Shown here: positions 8,196 through 16,702 of the stretch, one piece after another
Numbering within the stretch: position 1 is the first letter of the stretch
Layout of the letters: each line of letters opens with the position of its first letter
Source: an uncultured Acidimicrobiales bacterium
GTDB lineage: Bacteria; Actinomycetota; Acidimicrobiia; Acidimicrobiales; SZUA-35
Assembly (NCBI GenBank): GCA_937997485.1
Contig: CALKTH010000046.1
Span: 60,047-124,046, forward strand
Length of the DNA: 64,000 bases
Direction of reading: 5' to 3'
Notes under the pieces: generated by a model
The model's input: the letters and a program-made list of their open reading frames with translations, nothing else
Database searches by the model: none
What the model was told of the DNA's origin: nothing
Position numbers and translations under genes: made by a program

Positions 8196-8968
8196 GGAGA
8201 GAGCGTACGCAGCAGCGCCGCAACCAACCCCTCGTGAGACGTCTCCTCTGCCACAGCAGACACGGCAATACCCGCTCGTTCCATGTGAGCGGCCGTGACC
8301 GGGCCGATGGCAATGCGGTGCGGTGGCATGGCATCACGGCCAACCAGCGACACGAACCGGTCAACGGTCGACCCCGAGCTGAACAACACGGCGTCGGCCG
8401 ACGCCGCCTCGGCGATGCGCTCGTGGTCGAGATCCGGCACCACGGTTCGATACGCAACCGGTGCGTCGACCTCGGCTCCACGAGCCTGGAGGCCTTCAAC
8501 CAGGTCAGGACTGGCCAACTCGGCAAGGGGAGCCAGCACTCGATCGCCATCCGCGAGCGGGAGTTCTCGGGCCAGGGTCCGAGCGTTGGCGGCAGAAGGG
8601 CGGAAGGCGACCGGACCGAGCAACCGTTCGGACACTCGCTCCGTGGTGCTGCCAACGACAGCGAGCCGGGCCCGCTCGAACAGTGTTGTCGATGCCGCAG
8701 CCGTTGGTGTCCGGACGCCAGAACTCTCGCCGGCGCCGGGTTGAGGTTGCAGACCGGCAGCGACGGCTCTCGCTGCGTTCGGCGACGTCAGGATGAGCCA
8801 ATCGAAGCGAGGCAGCTCGGCCAGAGCAGCCCGCAGCGCGGTCCCATCATCAAGCGGCGGCACAACCTCGATCAGCGGAAGGAGCAGCGGTTCGAAGCCA
8901 GCAACCGTCAACGCATCGAGCAGGGGCTGGGACTGCTCGGCGGCTCGACAGACGACGACCCGGGTCAT
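8192..8968 (-). CDS. hemD: Uroporphyrinogen-III synthase
   Basis: HemD closes hydroxymethylbilane to uroporphyrinogen III. The family is poorly conserved in sequence. Recognition rests on the N-terminal pattern VVVCRAAEQSQPLLDALT, the phrase DWLILTSPNAARAVA (about 54-68), and the second-domain segment DAVLFSSGSTVDRFV followed by IAIGPVTAAHMERAGI near the C-terminus. The position between hemC and hemB settles the assignment. The length of 258 residues is that of the single-domain enzyme; there is no fused methyltransferase domain as found in some actinobacteria. It starts 8 bp after hemC ends and overlaps hemB by 4 bp. Confidence 0.93.
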   Translation of the reverse strand: MTRVVVCRAAEQSQPLLDALTVAGFEPLLLPLIEVVPPLDDGTALRAALAELPRFDWLILTSPNAARAVAAGLQPQPGAGESSGVRTPTAAASTTLFERARLAVVGSTTERVSERLLGPVAFRPSAANARTLARELPLADGDRVLAPLAELASPDLVEGLQARGAEVDAPVAYRTVVPDLDHERIAEAASADAVLFSSGSTVDRFVSLVGRDAMPPHRIAIGPVTAAHMERAGIAVSAVAEETSHEGLVAALLRTLSP

Positions 8969-8976
8969 GAGGGGTC

Positions 8977-9870
8977 TCAGCTCCCGAGGCGAGCGCGCAG
9001 TTCTTGGGCCGCAGCGGCTCCGACGCTGGCCGGGCCGTTCGCTTGGACCAATTCGAGACCGACAAGGTCGCCGTAGCGCTCCACTCGTGTTTCGTCCTCG
9101 GAGGCCAGGACTGCATCGAATTGGAGACCGTCGACGAGGAGCCGGGCATGAGCGCCGGCGGGGAGATCACAATCGCCACCGAGTTCGACGAGGAAACCGC
9201 GCTCAGCTTCGACCTCGAGGCGACAAACCGGATCGTCGATGCTCGAGAGGCGCTCGATGAGCTGTGTGTCCTCGCTGCGGCACTCGATGGCCAGCGCTCC
9301 CTGTCCGACCTGCGGCACCATGACATCAATGGGCAGCGCGTCGACCACGTCCGGCTTGGTTCCGAGCCGATCAAGCGCGGCGACGGCCATAACAATCGCA
9401 TCAAAATCGGCGAGCTTGGAGAGGCGAGTGGCGATGTTGCCTCGGAGTCCGGAGAACGCCAGGTCCGGCCGGGTATCGGCCAACAGGACCCGACGGCGAT
9501 TGGAGCCCGTGCCTACTCGAGCGCCGGGAGTGAGTTCGTCCAACCGAGCGCCGACGAGGCAGTCGCGGGCATCGCCTCGGGTCGGGAACGCAGCAATGGT
9601 GAGGCCGTCGGGCGTCACGGCTTGCAGGTCCTTTGCTGAGTGCACGGCCAGGTCGGCGTCGCCGTTTTGGACCCGAGCTTGCACCTGTTTGCTGAACGCA
9701 CCCTTGCCACCAAGTTCGCTGATCGGCAGGTCCAGCCGCTGATCGGCGAAGGTCTCCATCGTCACGTACTCAACCGTGGCCGAGGGATCGCCGGCTCGGA
9801 GAAGCTCCCCGACATGATGGGCTTGCCACAAGGCAAGCGGGCTCTGCCGAGTGGCGATGCGAATGGTCAT
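8977..9870 (-). CDS. hemC: Porphobilinogen deaminase (hydroxymethylbilane synthase)
   Basis: HemC polymerises four porphobilinogen units on a covalently bound dipyrromethane cofactor. The cofactor cysteine is C234 in LGGDCDLP. The substrate-binding segments are HSAKDLQ (77-83), GTGSNRRRVLL (120-130) and VGQGALAIECR (188-198). Its 297 residues are typical. It starts 24 bp downstream of hemA and is followed closely by hemD, matching the usual actinobacterial haem operon. Confidence 0.97.
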   Translation of the reverse strand: MTIRIATRQSPLALWQAHHVGELLRAGDPSATVEYVTMETFADQRLDLPISELGGKGAFSKQVQARVQNGDADLAVHSAKDLQAVTPDGLTIAAFPTRGDARDCLVGARLDELTPGARVGTGSNRRRVLLADTRPDLAFSGLRGNIATRLSKLADFDAIVMAVAALDRLGTKPDVVDALPIDVMVPQVGQGALAIECRSEDTQLIERLSSIDDPVCRLEVEAERGFLVELGGDCDLPAGAHARLLVDGLQFDAVLASEDETRVERYGDLVGLELVQANGPASVGAAAAQELRARLGS

Positions 9871-9894
9871 GGAACGGGGCCGATCGAACGTGCG

Positions 9895-11154
9895 TCAGAA
9901 GAGGTCGAAGAGTTCGCGCACGGCCTCGGCCAGGCGATCACCTCGACGAGTACCCGCAGCGTCGCGCAGCGTCGCCGATGGCTCGTGCATGATCTTGGCC
10001 ACGAGCGCCTTGGTCAAGGCTTCCACCGCCGCCGTCTGATCCGCATCCAGATCTGCGAGCTTCTTGGCGTGGCGTTCCACTTCGGACTGGCGGACGCCTT
10101 CCGCCCAGCGATGCATGCCGCCGAGGAGAGGAGAAAGTTCGCGCGCCGACGTGGATGCTCGATAGCGATCCATCTCATCAGCAATCACCACACGAGCGGA
10201 CGCCGCTTCCTTCTGGCGTTCTTCGAGGCCACGATTGGCGAAGGCCTGAAGATCGCTCAGTACGAGAAGGTCGACGGCCTCGGACGCCATCACGCCGGGG
10301 TCGATGTCTCGTGGCACGGCGAGGTCGAGAAGCAGTAAGCGATCCTCTCGACCCACCATGGCCCGCTCGACGTCTTCGGCAGAGAGGACCTGACTTGGCG
10401 AGCCGGTGGCGCTGATTACGACGTCGGCGTCGGCGACTGAAGCGACGAGCTCGTCAAAGGAGCGGACCGTGCCGTCGATCGGCCCGGCGACTTCGTGGGC
10501 TCGGGACTCGGTGCGGTTGATGACCGTGATCGCTACGTCGGCACTCTTGGCCATGGCCGTGGCGACGCCGGCGCCAACTTCACCGGCACCGATAAGGAGG
10601 ACTCGCTTGCCGTCGAGAGCGCCCATTCGTTCGGAGACGAGGGAGACCGCAGCGTGAGAAATCGATGCGGTTCGACGCCCGATCGCGGTTTCGGTCCGAA
10701 CCCGTTTACCGCCACGCACGGCGTGCTCGAAGAGAGGGTTGAGCAACGGCCCGGCTGTGCCTTCGGTGCGGGCTGATTCCCAGGAGGTTCGAATCTGACC
10801 GAGAATCTCGTGCTCACCAAGAACGGCGGAGTCGAGCCCGGCGGTCACGGCGAAGAGGTGATCGATCGCTTCGTCGTCGAAGTGGACGTAGAGGTGATCA
10901 ACGAAGGCATCGGTGCTGACGCCGCTGAGGAGGGCCAGTGCGTCGCGCACGTCTCGATAGGCGTCGTGGAAGCGCTCGGCATGAACGTAAATCTCGGTGC
11001 GGTTGCACGTGGAGAGCACCACGGCTTCGTTCACGACGTCGCTCGAGGTGACCTCGGAAAGCGCCTTGGGGATCGCCTCAGCCGGGAACGTCACCTGCTC
11101 GAGCACCGAGAGAGGCGCCGAGCGATGGTTGAGGCCGATGGCGATGAACGTCAT
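9895..11154 (-). CDS. hemA: Glutamyl-tRNA reductase
   Basis: HemA reduces glutamyl-tRNA(Glu) with NADPH to glutamate-1-semialdehyde, the committed step of C5 haem synthesis. The catalytic cysteine is C50 in LSTCNRTEIYVH. The conserved GEHEILGQ segment follows, then a Rossmann domain with VLLIGAGEVGAGVA and a C-terminal helical dimerisation region ending LFDLF. Length 419 residues is usual. The gene lies 151 bp downstream of rex on the same strand, the common rex-hemA order of actinobacteria. A tRNA-Glu gene is also in this window. Confidence 0.97.
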   Translation of the reverse strand: MTFIAIGLNHRSAPLSVLEQVTFPAEAIPKALSEVTSSDVVNEAVVLSTCNRTEIYVHAERFHDAYRDVRDALALLSGVSTDAFVDHLYVHFDDEAIDHLFAVTAGLDSAVLGEHEILGQIRTSWESARTEGTAGPLLNPLFEHAVRGGKRVRTETAIGRRTASISHAAVSLVSERMGALDGKRVLLIGAGEVGAGVATAMAKSADVAITVINRTESRAHEVAGPIDGTVRSFDELVASVADADVVISATGSPSQVLSAEDVERAMVGREDRLLLLDLAVPRDIDPGVMASEAVDLLVLSDLQAFANRGLEERQKEAASARVVIADEMDRYRASTSARELSPLLGGMHRWAEGVRQSEVERHAKKLADLDADQTAAVEALTKALVAKIMHEPSATLRDAAGTRRGDRLAEAVRELFDLF

Positions 11155-11305
11155 GAGGTTCCCATTCTCGCCGCTCGAAGTGGGTTTGCACCACTCCGGC
11201 GTGGGTGGAAGTCGTCACGTGGTGAACACACTCGTCCGACAACAACTTCCCCCGCCACAACAAGATCAGGGCCACCGGTCGAGAGAGGAGGGAACGGGGC
11301 CGCGA

Positions 11306-11995
11306 TCATGACGGCGCGCTCAGGGCGGGGGCGGAGGTGAGCGGCACACCGGTGCCGCCGCGGGCCGCTGTTCGGCGCTGTTGATAGAAGCTCAGAATCT
11401 GCAGCTCCGTGGCCAGGTCGACGCGACGAACCTCGATCTCGTCGGGCAGGGAAATCGGCGTCGCCGTGAAGTTCAGGATCGAGACAATGCCGGCGGCAGT
11501 GAGCTTCTCAGCAACTTCCTGGGCAACGGCGGCCGGCGTCGCAATGACGGCCATCGCCACGTCTTCCCGCTCGACGACGGCATCGAGGTCGTCGAGATGT
11601 TCGATGGCAACACCAGCCACGACGTCGCCCACGAGCGCCGCGTCGATGTCGAGCAGGGCTCGGATCGGAAATCCGCGGCTCTCGAGCCCGCCGTAGTTCG
11701 CCAGGGCACGGCCGAGGTTGCCGACGCCGACGACAAGAATGGGCCACGCCTGATTGAGGCCAAGCGCCGCATTGATCTGGAACACCAGGTACTTCACGTC
11801 GTAGCCGACGCCGCGGGTTCCCGTGATGCCAAGCGTCGCCAGATCGCGTCGCACGGTGGCCGAGTTCACATCACTCAACTCGGCGAGACGTTCCGAGCTG
11901 ACACTGGCCGCGCCATTCGCCGCCAGGTCGATGAGGCAGCGCAAATAGTTTGGTAGCCGAGCGACGGTCGCCCCAGACACGCGCTCGTTTGCCAT
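11306..11995 (-). CDS. rex: Redox-sensing transcriptional repressor Rex
   Basis: Rex senses the NADH/NAD+ ratio and represses respiratory genes when NADH is low. The N-terminal winged helix (about 1-78) contains SSERLAELSDVNSATVRRDL, and the Rossmann domain begins at residue 86 with the dinucleotide loop GVGNLG (90-95). A C-terminal domain-swap helix ends the conserved part. Length 229 residues is normal. It heads the haem gene run. Two matching operators lie in this window, before the cytochrome b cluster (2224) and before ctaC (46876), so its targets can be named. Direct half-sites just upstream of its own start suggest autoregulation. Confidence 0.96.
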   Translation of the reverse strand: MANERVSGATVARLPNYLRCLIDLAANGAASVSSERLAELSDVNSATVRRDLATLGITGTRGVGYDVKYLVFQINAALGLNQAWPILVVGVGNLGRALANYGGLESRGFPIRALLDIDAALVGDVVAGVAIEHLDDLDAVVEREDVAMAVIATPAAVAQEVAEKLTAAGIVSILNFTATPISLPDEIEVRRVDLATELQILSFYQQRRTAARGGTGVPLTSAPALSAPS

Positions 11996-12023
11996 TCGGG
12001 CAATCTACGGCCCACGACGGCTG

Positions 12024-12038
12024 TTCACAAGTGCACAA
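12024..12038. promoter_or_regulatory. Possible Rex half-sites upstream of rex
   Basis: The sequence TTCACAAGTGCACAA contains two direct half-sites, TTCACAA and TGCACAA, 29 bp upstream of the rex start. Each matches one arm of the strong operators elsewhere in the window, but the arrangement is direct rather than inverted, so it is not a standard Rex operator. It may mediate weak autoregulation or be chance. Confidence 0.3.
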
Positions 12039-12055
12039 AGGCCCGAATCTGGGCC

Positions 12056-13552
12056 TCAGACGAGCTTGTTGCGCAACAACTTTCCGCCAAGTCCAGTCGG
12101 CAATGAGTCGGTGAAGACGAACCGCTTCGGGACCTTGTAGCGAGCCAACTCGCCCCGACAGAAGTCGATCAACACGTCCTCACTCGGCGGTTGATCACCA
12201 ATGGGCACGATGTGGGCAACGATCCGCTCCCCCATCGCCCCATCAGACTCGCCCACGACGGCGGACTGCTGCACCGCAGGATGGCGGTTGAGGATCGACT
12301 CGACTTCGCCCGGATGAACATTGAAACCGGAGACGATGATGAGGTCCTTCATCCGATCAACGATGGCGAGGTTCCCCTCGTCGTCGACCACCGCCATGTC
12401 ACCGGTCTTGAGCCAGCCGTCTTCAGTGCGGGTGCGAGCGGTCGCCTCATCGTCGTTCCAGTAGCCAGGTGAGACCACTCGACCTCGAACCCAGACTTCG
12501 CCCGGGTCACCGATGTAGACGTCGTCGCCTTGCGAGTCGACCACCCGCAGTTCAAGGCCGGGGAACATTTTGCCCACGGACCCCGTCGGGGCATCGGTGC
12601 CCATCGCAGTGGTGACCGTGCCGGAGGTCTCCGTCAAGCCGTAGCCCTCACGCAGGTCGATGCGGAACCGTTCGGCGATACCAATCTTCACTCGCGGATC
12701 CAGCTTGGACGCTCCAGACACGGCGATGCTCACCGTTCCCATGTCGTCAGCTGAGACGCTCGGGTCGTTGAGCAGTGCGGACCAGAGCGTCGGCGGCCCG
12801 GCGACGATGGTGGCACCGTTGTCGGCAATCAACTCGGCGGTGTGCTTTGCGTTCACGAATTCCCCGAGCACCATCGTGGCACCGGCCATGAGACTGAGGT
12901 TGATGATCACATTCAGACCGAAAATGTGGAAGAGCGGAATCACGGCGAGTGTGACGTGACTCTCCTCGGCCATGGTCTCACGCGTCGCCATCAGCGCCTG
13001 GAGGCTGGCCCACAGGTTGTCGTGGGTGAGGATGGCGGGCTTGGGGAGCCCCGCCGTTCCTGAGGTGAAGAGCAAGATGGCGGGGTGATCGTCGGCGACA
13101 GAGGTCACAGGACGGGGCGTGCCCTTCTCCAGCTCGGGAATGAGCAGGCCGTCGGCCTCGTACACCTTCTCGACCGAGGCGGTGGCCGCTGGGCCGTCGC
13201 TGCCCATTTGGGCACACACCTCACCCCAGGCCGGGAGACCCCGCGCACCGACGATGACGGCTCGAGGTTCGACGTACTTGAGTTCTCGAGCCAGTTCCGG
13301 TGGCGGCGCAGCCGGATTCAACGGCACAGCGATGAGACCACCACTCAGACAGGCGAGGTAGGCCGAGAGAAAGACCTCCGTGTTGCCAGCAAGAATCACC
13401 ACGCGATCGCCGGCGACGAGGCCATCAGCCTCGAGCTGGCCGTGCCAGCGGCCGACGCGTTCGGCCAGGGCGCCATAGGTGGTTTCTCGCCCATCACAGA
13501 TGAGAGCGGTGTTGGAGGGAGGGTGCGGGGCGAAGCGCTCAGCAAGATTCAC
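12056..13552 (-). CDS. Acyl-CoA synthetase / AMP-dependent ligase
   Basis: This is a member of the ANL superfamily, which activates a carboxylic acid to an acyl-AMP and then a thioester. Core motifs are LLFTSGTAGLPKPAILTH (the phosphate-binding loop), EGYGLTETSGTVTT, WLKTGD near the hinge, and the C-terminal catalytic lysine in GLGGKLLRNK. The substrate cannot be told from sequence; fatty acids are the likeliest. I chose GTG at 13552, which gives the family-typical opening NLAERFAPHPP. An upstream ATG at 13633 would add 27 residues but overlaps the start codon of the divergent CAP gene. It stands alone on the minus strand. Confidence 0.85.
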   Translation of the reverse strand: MNLAERFAPHPPSNTALICDGRETTYGALAERVGRWHGQLEADGLVAGDRVVILAGNTEVFLSAYLACLSGGLIAVPLNPAAPPPELARELKYVEPRAVIVGARGLPAWGEVCAQMGSDGPAATASVEKVYEADGLLIPELEKGTPRPVTSVADDHPAILLFTSGTAGLPKPAILTHDNLWASLQALMATRETMAEESHVTLAVIPLFHIFGLNVIINLSLMAGATMVLGEFVNAKHTAELIADNGATIVAGPPTLWSALLNDPSVSADDMGTVSIAVSGASKLDPRVKIGIAERFRIDLREGYGLTETSGTVTTAMGTDAPTGSVGKMFPGLELRVVDSQGDDVYIGDPGEVWVRGRVVSPGYWNDDEATARTRTEDGWLKTGDMAVVDDEGNLAIVDRMKDLIIVSGFNVHPGEVESILNRHPAVQQSAVVGESDGAMGERIVAHIVPIGDQPPSEDVLIDFCRGELARYKVPKRFVFTDSLPTGLGGKLLRNKLV

Positions 13553-13631
13553 GCCAGTGATTCCACCACAGGAGCGAGCCTTCTGTGCAGCTTCGTTCAA
13601 GCTTGATGCGAATTGGCCCGATGAGAAGGGC

Positions 13632-14243
13632 ATGCGACCCTCATCGCAACGAGGCGTCCAGGGCTTCCGCGGCCCGGTCGCTGCCCTCCTCCTCAGCGCG
13701 CTCGCTCTCCTGATCTCGCCTCTGGCATTCGTGCCGGGCGCCGATGCTGCGACCCCGCAATCGGCAGCAGTTCCCGGTCCGGCGGCGATGCTCGATGATG
13801 ACGAAGCCACGTTCGTCCTCCTGGTGAACGAATACCGAGCCGCCCACTCACTCCCGCCGCTCACGATCGATCTCGTGCTGATGGCGACGGCACAACAGTG
13901 GACCAGCGTGATGTCAGGTCGGGGAACGATCTTTCATGCCGAGGATCTCTCGATCGGCGTGCCTGACGGTTGGGCCAAGCTCGGCGAGAACGTGGGATAT
14001 GCCCCGGTTGGCCAGGTGCAGGTCCTCTTCGAAGCCTTCGTGGCCAGTCCACTTCATCGAGCCAACCTCCTCGATGAAGGCTTCGACCGCATCGGCGTGA
14101 GCGTGGTCGAGGCCGACGACGGGCGCATCTATACGACGCACCGCTTCATGGAGACCACCGAGGCCCAGCCCATGAGCGCAATGGAACGGGCCCACCACCT
14201 CATGACCCGAGCGCCGGACGAGCCGACTGCGGCCCGCCCTTGA
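13632..14243 (+). CDS. Secreted CAP/SCP-domain protein
   Basis: The protein has an N-terminal signal sequence or membrane anchor (about residues 15-39, ending ADAA), then a CAP domain. Visible signatures are FVLLVNEYRAAHSLPPLTIDLVL, here read in parts, then GENVGYA, and SPLHRANLLDEGFDRIGVSVVE, which correspond to the helix, central and HR-N-L segments of bacterial CAP (YkwD-like) proteins. A C-terminal helical tail follows the domain. Function in bacteria is generally unknown; extracellular ligand binding is likely. The ATG used shares the palindrome CATG with an alternative start of the divergent acyl-CoA synthetase. Confidence 0.85.
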   Translation: MRPSSQRGVQGFRGPVAALLLSALALLISPLAFVPGADAATPQSAAVPGPAAMLDDDEATFVLLVNEYRAAHSLPPLTIDLVLMATAQQWTSVMSGRGTIFHAEDLSIGVPDGWAKLGENVGYAPVGQVQVLFEAFVASPLHRANLLDEGFDRIGVSVVEADDGRIYTTHRFMETTEAQPMSAMERAHHLMTRAPDEPTAARP

Positions 14244-14253
14244 TCGTCCGTCC

Positions 14254-14340
14254 CTAGGACAGCACGAAGAGCTGGAGTACTCCGGCGCCGAGGATGCAGG
14301 CCAGGAGGAGAGACATCGTGATCACGGTGGCGGGGCGCAT
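14254..14340 (-). CDS. 28-residue single-pass membrane peptide
   Basis: This tiny ORF reads MRPATVITMSLLLACILG followed by AGVLQLFVLS: two positions of basic or polar residues, then one continuous hydrophobic helix. It begins 29 bp after the stop of the SAM hydroxide adenosyltransferase gene on the same strand, with a purine-rich GAAAGAAC before the ATG. It has no recognised homology to me. A short membrane peptide at the end of a proC operon is plausible but unproven. Confidence 0.45.
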   Translation of the reverse strand: MRPATVITMSLLLACILGAGVLQLFVLS

Positions 14341-14369
14341 GGCGTTGTTCTTTCGTCCGTACTGCTGAG

Positions 14370-15257
14370 CTACTGAGGGTTCTCGGTGGGGAGTGTGCGG
14401 GTCGGCCGCTCCGACAACGATACGGGTGTCGCCACTGTGGATGGCCCATCGCTCGCCCGCAGCGTGAGCGCATCGCCCTCGTTGATCTCGAGCTCGAATG
14501 CCGCTGAGCCCCGATCGACGGCAAGGGCGACAAGCCCGTAGCTGTCGGTCAGGAGGCCAAGGCTCCCGGTGGGAATCTGTGCGAAGGCCTCGACCCGTTG
14601 CGCAGTGCGGTCGGTTCTTCCGCCGCTCACCGCCACGGTGTCGCCCCACGCTTCGATCTGGGTGGGGTCGACGTTGAGCTGCACGTTGCCAAAGTGATCG
14701 ACCCAGAGCACCTCGGCCTTCAGGGAGCCGTCCTCGGCCATGTCGGAGACGGGCAGCACACCCGGGAGAAGCTTGCCGGGGTCGATCGCAGTGCCGAGCT
14801 CACTCAACGGCACGCCGTTGCAGAGATGGGCGGCGACGGGAGCGAACACGTCTCGGCCGTCGAAGGTGGGGCCGGGAGCCGGCAGGTGGTATTCGGTGTT
14901 GTCGAGGACGATGGCTCGGGTGGCGCCGCCGACGAGGGAGACCGCGGGAGCGAAGAGGCCATTGTCTGGACCCACGAGGTAGCTCTGACCGTCACCGACT
15001 TCAATGGCGATGGCCCGACGATCGGTGGCCACACCGGGATCGACGACGCCGAGCACCACACCCGGCGCCAGGTATTGGGCAGCTCGAGCGATGGCCAGCC
15101 CGCCGGCCCGCACGTCTTGCGGGGCGATCTGATGGGTGATGTCGATGACATGCACGTCCGGGGCCATCGTGCGGATGACCGACTTCACCACGCCGACGAA
15201 TTCGTCGGCCGTGCCGTAGTCAGTGAGGAAGGAGATCGTGTCGAAACGCAAGGTCAT
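14370..15257 (-). CDS. SAM hydroxide adenosyltransferase (DUF62 family)
   Basis: This enzyme family (related to fluorinase and chlorinase) uses water to cleave S-adenosylmethionine to adenosine and methionine. The N-terminal domain shows SFLTDYGTADEFVGVVK (about 9-25), DITHQIAPQDVRAG and LGVVDPGVATDRRAI, all standard for the family. The C-terminal beta-barrel domain contains DHFGNVQLN and a serine/glycine segment for adenine binding. The 295-residue length fits. The start ATG overlaps the stop of proC by 4 bp (ATGA). The physiological role of the family is not settled. Confidence 0.9.
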   Translation of the reverse strand: MTLRFDTISFLTDYGTADEFVGVVKSVIRTMAPDVHVIDITHQIAPQDVRAGGLAIARAAQYLAPGVVLGVVDPGVATDRRAIAIEVGDGQSYLVGPDNGLFAPAVSLVGGATRAIVLDNTEYHLPAPGPTFDGRDVFAPVAAHLCNGVPLSELGTAIDPGKLLPGVLPVSDMAEDGSLKAEVLWVDHFGNVQLNVDPTQIEAWGDTVAVSGGRTDRTAQRVEAFAQIPTGSLGLLTDSYGLVALAVDRGSAAFELEINEGDALTLRASDGPSTVATPVSLSERPTRTLPTENPQ

Positions 15258-16051
15258 GAGGCACCCAGTTCTTTGCTGCGGGCGGTGGCCGCGGCCACGG
15301 CTTCGATGAGGGCGGAACGGACGGCCGCCTGCTCGAGGACAGCGAGGCCAGCGGCTGTCGTTCCCGCTGGCGTGGTCACGCCGGCCCGGAGCTCGGCCGG
15401 GCTCTGCCCGGTCTCGACGAGCATCTTGCCTGCGCCGTAGACGGTTTGGGTCGCCAGCCGGGCGGCATCCGCTCGGGTCAGACCAGCGGTGACGCCAGCA
15501 TCGGTCATCGCTTCGGCGATCATGAAGATGTAGGCCGGCCCTGACCCTGAGAGGCCGGTGACCGCATCGAGTTGCGCTTCGGTGACGGCAACGGCCTCGC
15601 CAACGGAGCGGAGCAGCTCGAGGGCCCACGCCATGTCGTCGTCGGAAGCGTTCGTTCCCGGAGCGGCGGCAGCGGCACCGGCGCCAACCAAGGCGGGCGT
15701 GTTCGGCATGACCCGAACGACCGGCGTGCCAGAGGGGAGCACAGCTTCCATCGCCGCCGTGGTGATACCAGCCGCGACGGACATGACTCTGCTCGGAGCG
15801 TCGAGCGACTCCGCCACCGGAACGACGAGATACGGCTTGACGGCAAGCAGCGTGTCGCAGCCACGTGCTGGTGCCGGGGCAACAGAAACGCCGAGCTCGG
15901 CTTCGATCACCGAGCGCTGCTCATCGTTGACCTCGACCACGAGCAATTCCTCAGGCGAGGCCCAGCCGGCAGCGATCATGCCCTGCACGAGGGCCAGTCC
16001 CATCTTGCCCCCGCCGACCACCTGGAGCCCGGGTTCCGCATTCGTTGTCAC
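15254..16051 (-). CDS. proC: Pyrroline-5-carboxylate reductase
   Basis: ProC reduces pyrroline-5-carboxylate to proline with NAD(P)H in the cytoplasm. The dinucleotide loop is VVGGGKMGLALV near residue 11, and the C-terminal family signature GLSGSGPAYIFMIAEAM is followed by a Thr/Gly-rich segment (GVTTPAGTTAAGL). Length 265 residues is normal. It is coupled by a 4-bp overlap to the SAM hydroxide adenosyltransferase gene. About 160 bp separates it from ybjN upstream. Confidence 0.95.
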   Translation of the reverse strand: MTTNAEPGLQVVGGGKMGLALVQGMIAAGWASPEELLVVEVNDEQRSVIEAELGVSVAPAPARGCDTLLAVKPYLVVPVAESLDAPSRVMSVAAGITTAAMEAVLPSGTPVVRVMPNTPALVGAGAAAAAPGTNASDDDMAWALELLRSVGEAVAVTEAQLDAVTGLSGSGPAYIFMIAEAMTDAGVTAGLTRADAARLATQTVYGAGKMLVETGQSPAELRAGVTTPAGTTAAGLAVLEQAAVRSALIEAVAAATARSKELGAS

Positions 16052-16210
16052 GAGCGCCGAACCTACCCGCTCGCCTCCGCCGAGGTGCTACGGCCTGGGT
16101 CGCCGGGCGAGCATTGGAGCCGAGTCTTCCCCAAGCCTTCGACCGTACCCGCCCGGCGATGGCCGAAGAGTAGACCGATCTTGAGCGCAATCAAACGTAA
16201 TTATAAGTAT

Positions 16211-16672
16211 TTACGCGAATTTGGAGGCGTAGCCGATGCGGAGGGCCGGGTGGAAGAACTGCTCGACCCAGGCGTAGAGCGAGCCGAGCACTCGATCGAG
16301 CTCGTCGTCGATCATCACGAGATCGTTCGCCAGGGCACCCTGGAGAAACACCGCCGATTCCTCACCGATGGCAAACGAGGCGCCATAGAGGCCCAGGTTC
16401 CGCTCCAGCAGGTGGCGATAGAACTCCGCGAAGTTCTCTTCCGGCGCGGGCATCACGTAGGTCTCATACGCCAGCGTCCGCTGCTTGAGCGTGAAACGAA
16501 TGGTGAAGGCTTCCTTCGCCTCTCCGAGCAGCCGGACGTACCAGGTACGCGGACCGTCGACGCCTTTCTCAACCGCAGCCACCATCGGGTTCTCAGCCAG
16601 TTGCGCCTCGAGCCAGCTGTCGATATGACTCTCGAGCTGGGCGAGCTGGGACTCGTCATGGATCTTCGACAC
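16211..16672 (-). CDS. YbjN-domain protein
   Basis: The 153-residue soluble protein matches the YbjN (DUF1790-type) fold related to type III secretion chaperone-like proteins. Recognisable parts are the N-terminal helix, the segment TWYVRLLGEAKEAFTIRF, and the helix FAEFYRHLLERNLGLYGASF. It lies 30 bp downstream of mshA; the pairing of a YbjN protein with mshA is also found in mycobacteria (Rv0487 next to Rv0486). Its biochemical role is unknown. An AT-rich stretch follows its stop codon. Confidence 0.85.
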   Translation of the reverse strand: MSKIHDESQLAQLESHIDSWLEAQLAENPMVAAVEKGVDGPRTWYVRLLGEAKEAFTIRFTLKQRTLAYETYVMPAPEENFAEFYRHLLERNLGLYGASFAIGEESAVFLQGALANDLVMIDDELDRVLGSLYAWVEQFFHPALRIGYASKFA

Positions 16673-16702
16673 GGGTGCTCCTCGAACGGGGGAAGGAATC
16701 GG

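Noticed and set aside
11206..11223. Rex site between rex and hemA
   Set aside because: Only one half (GTGTTCACCA on the minus strand) resembles the consensus; the other arm does not match.
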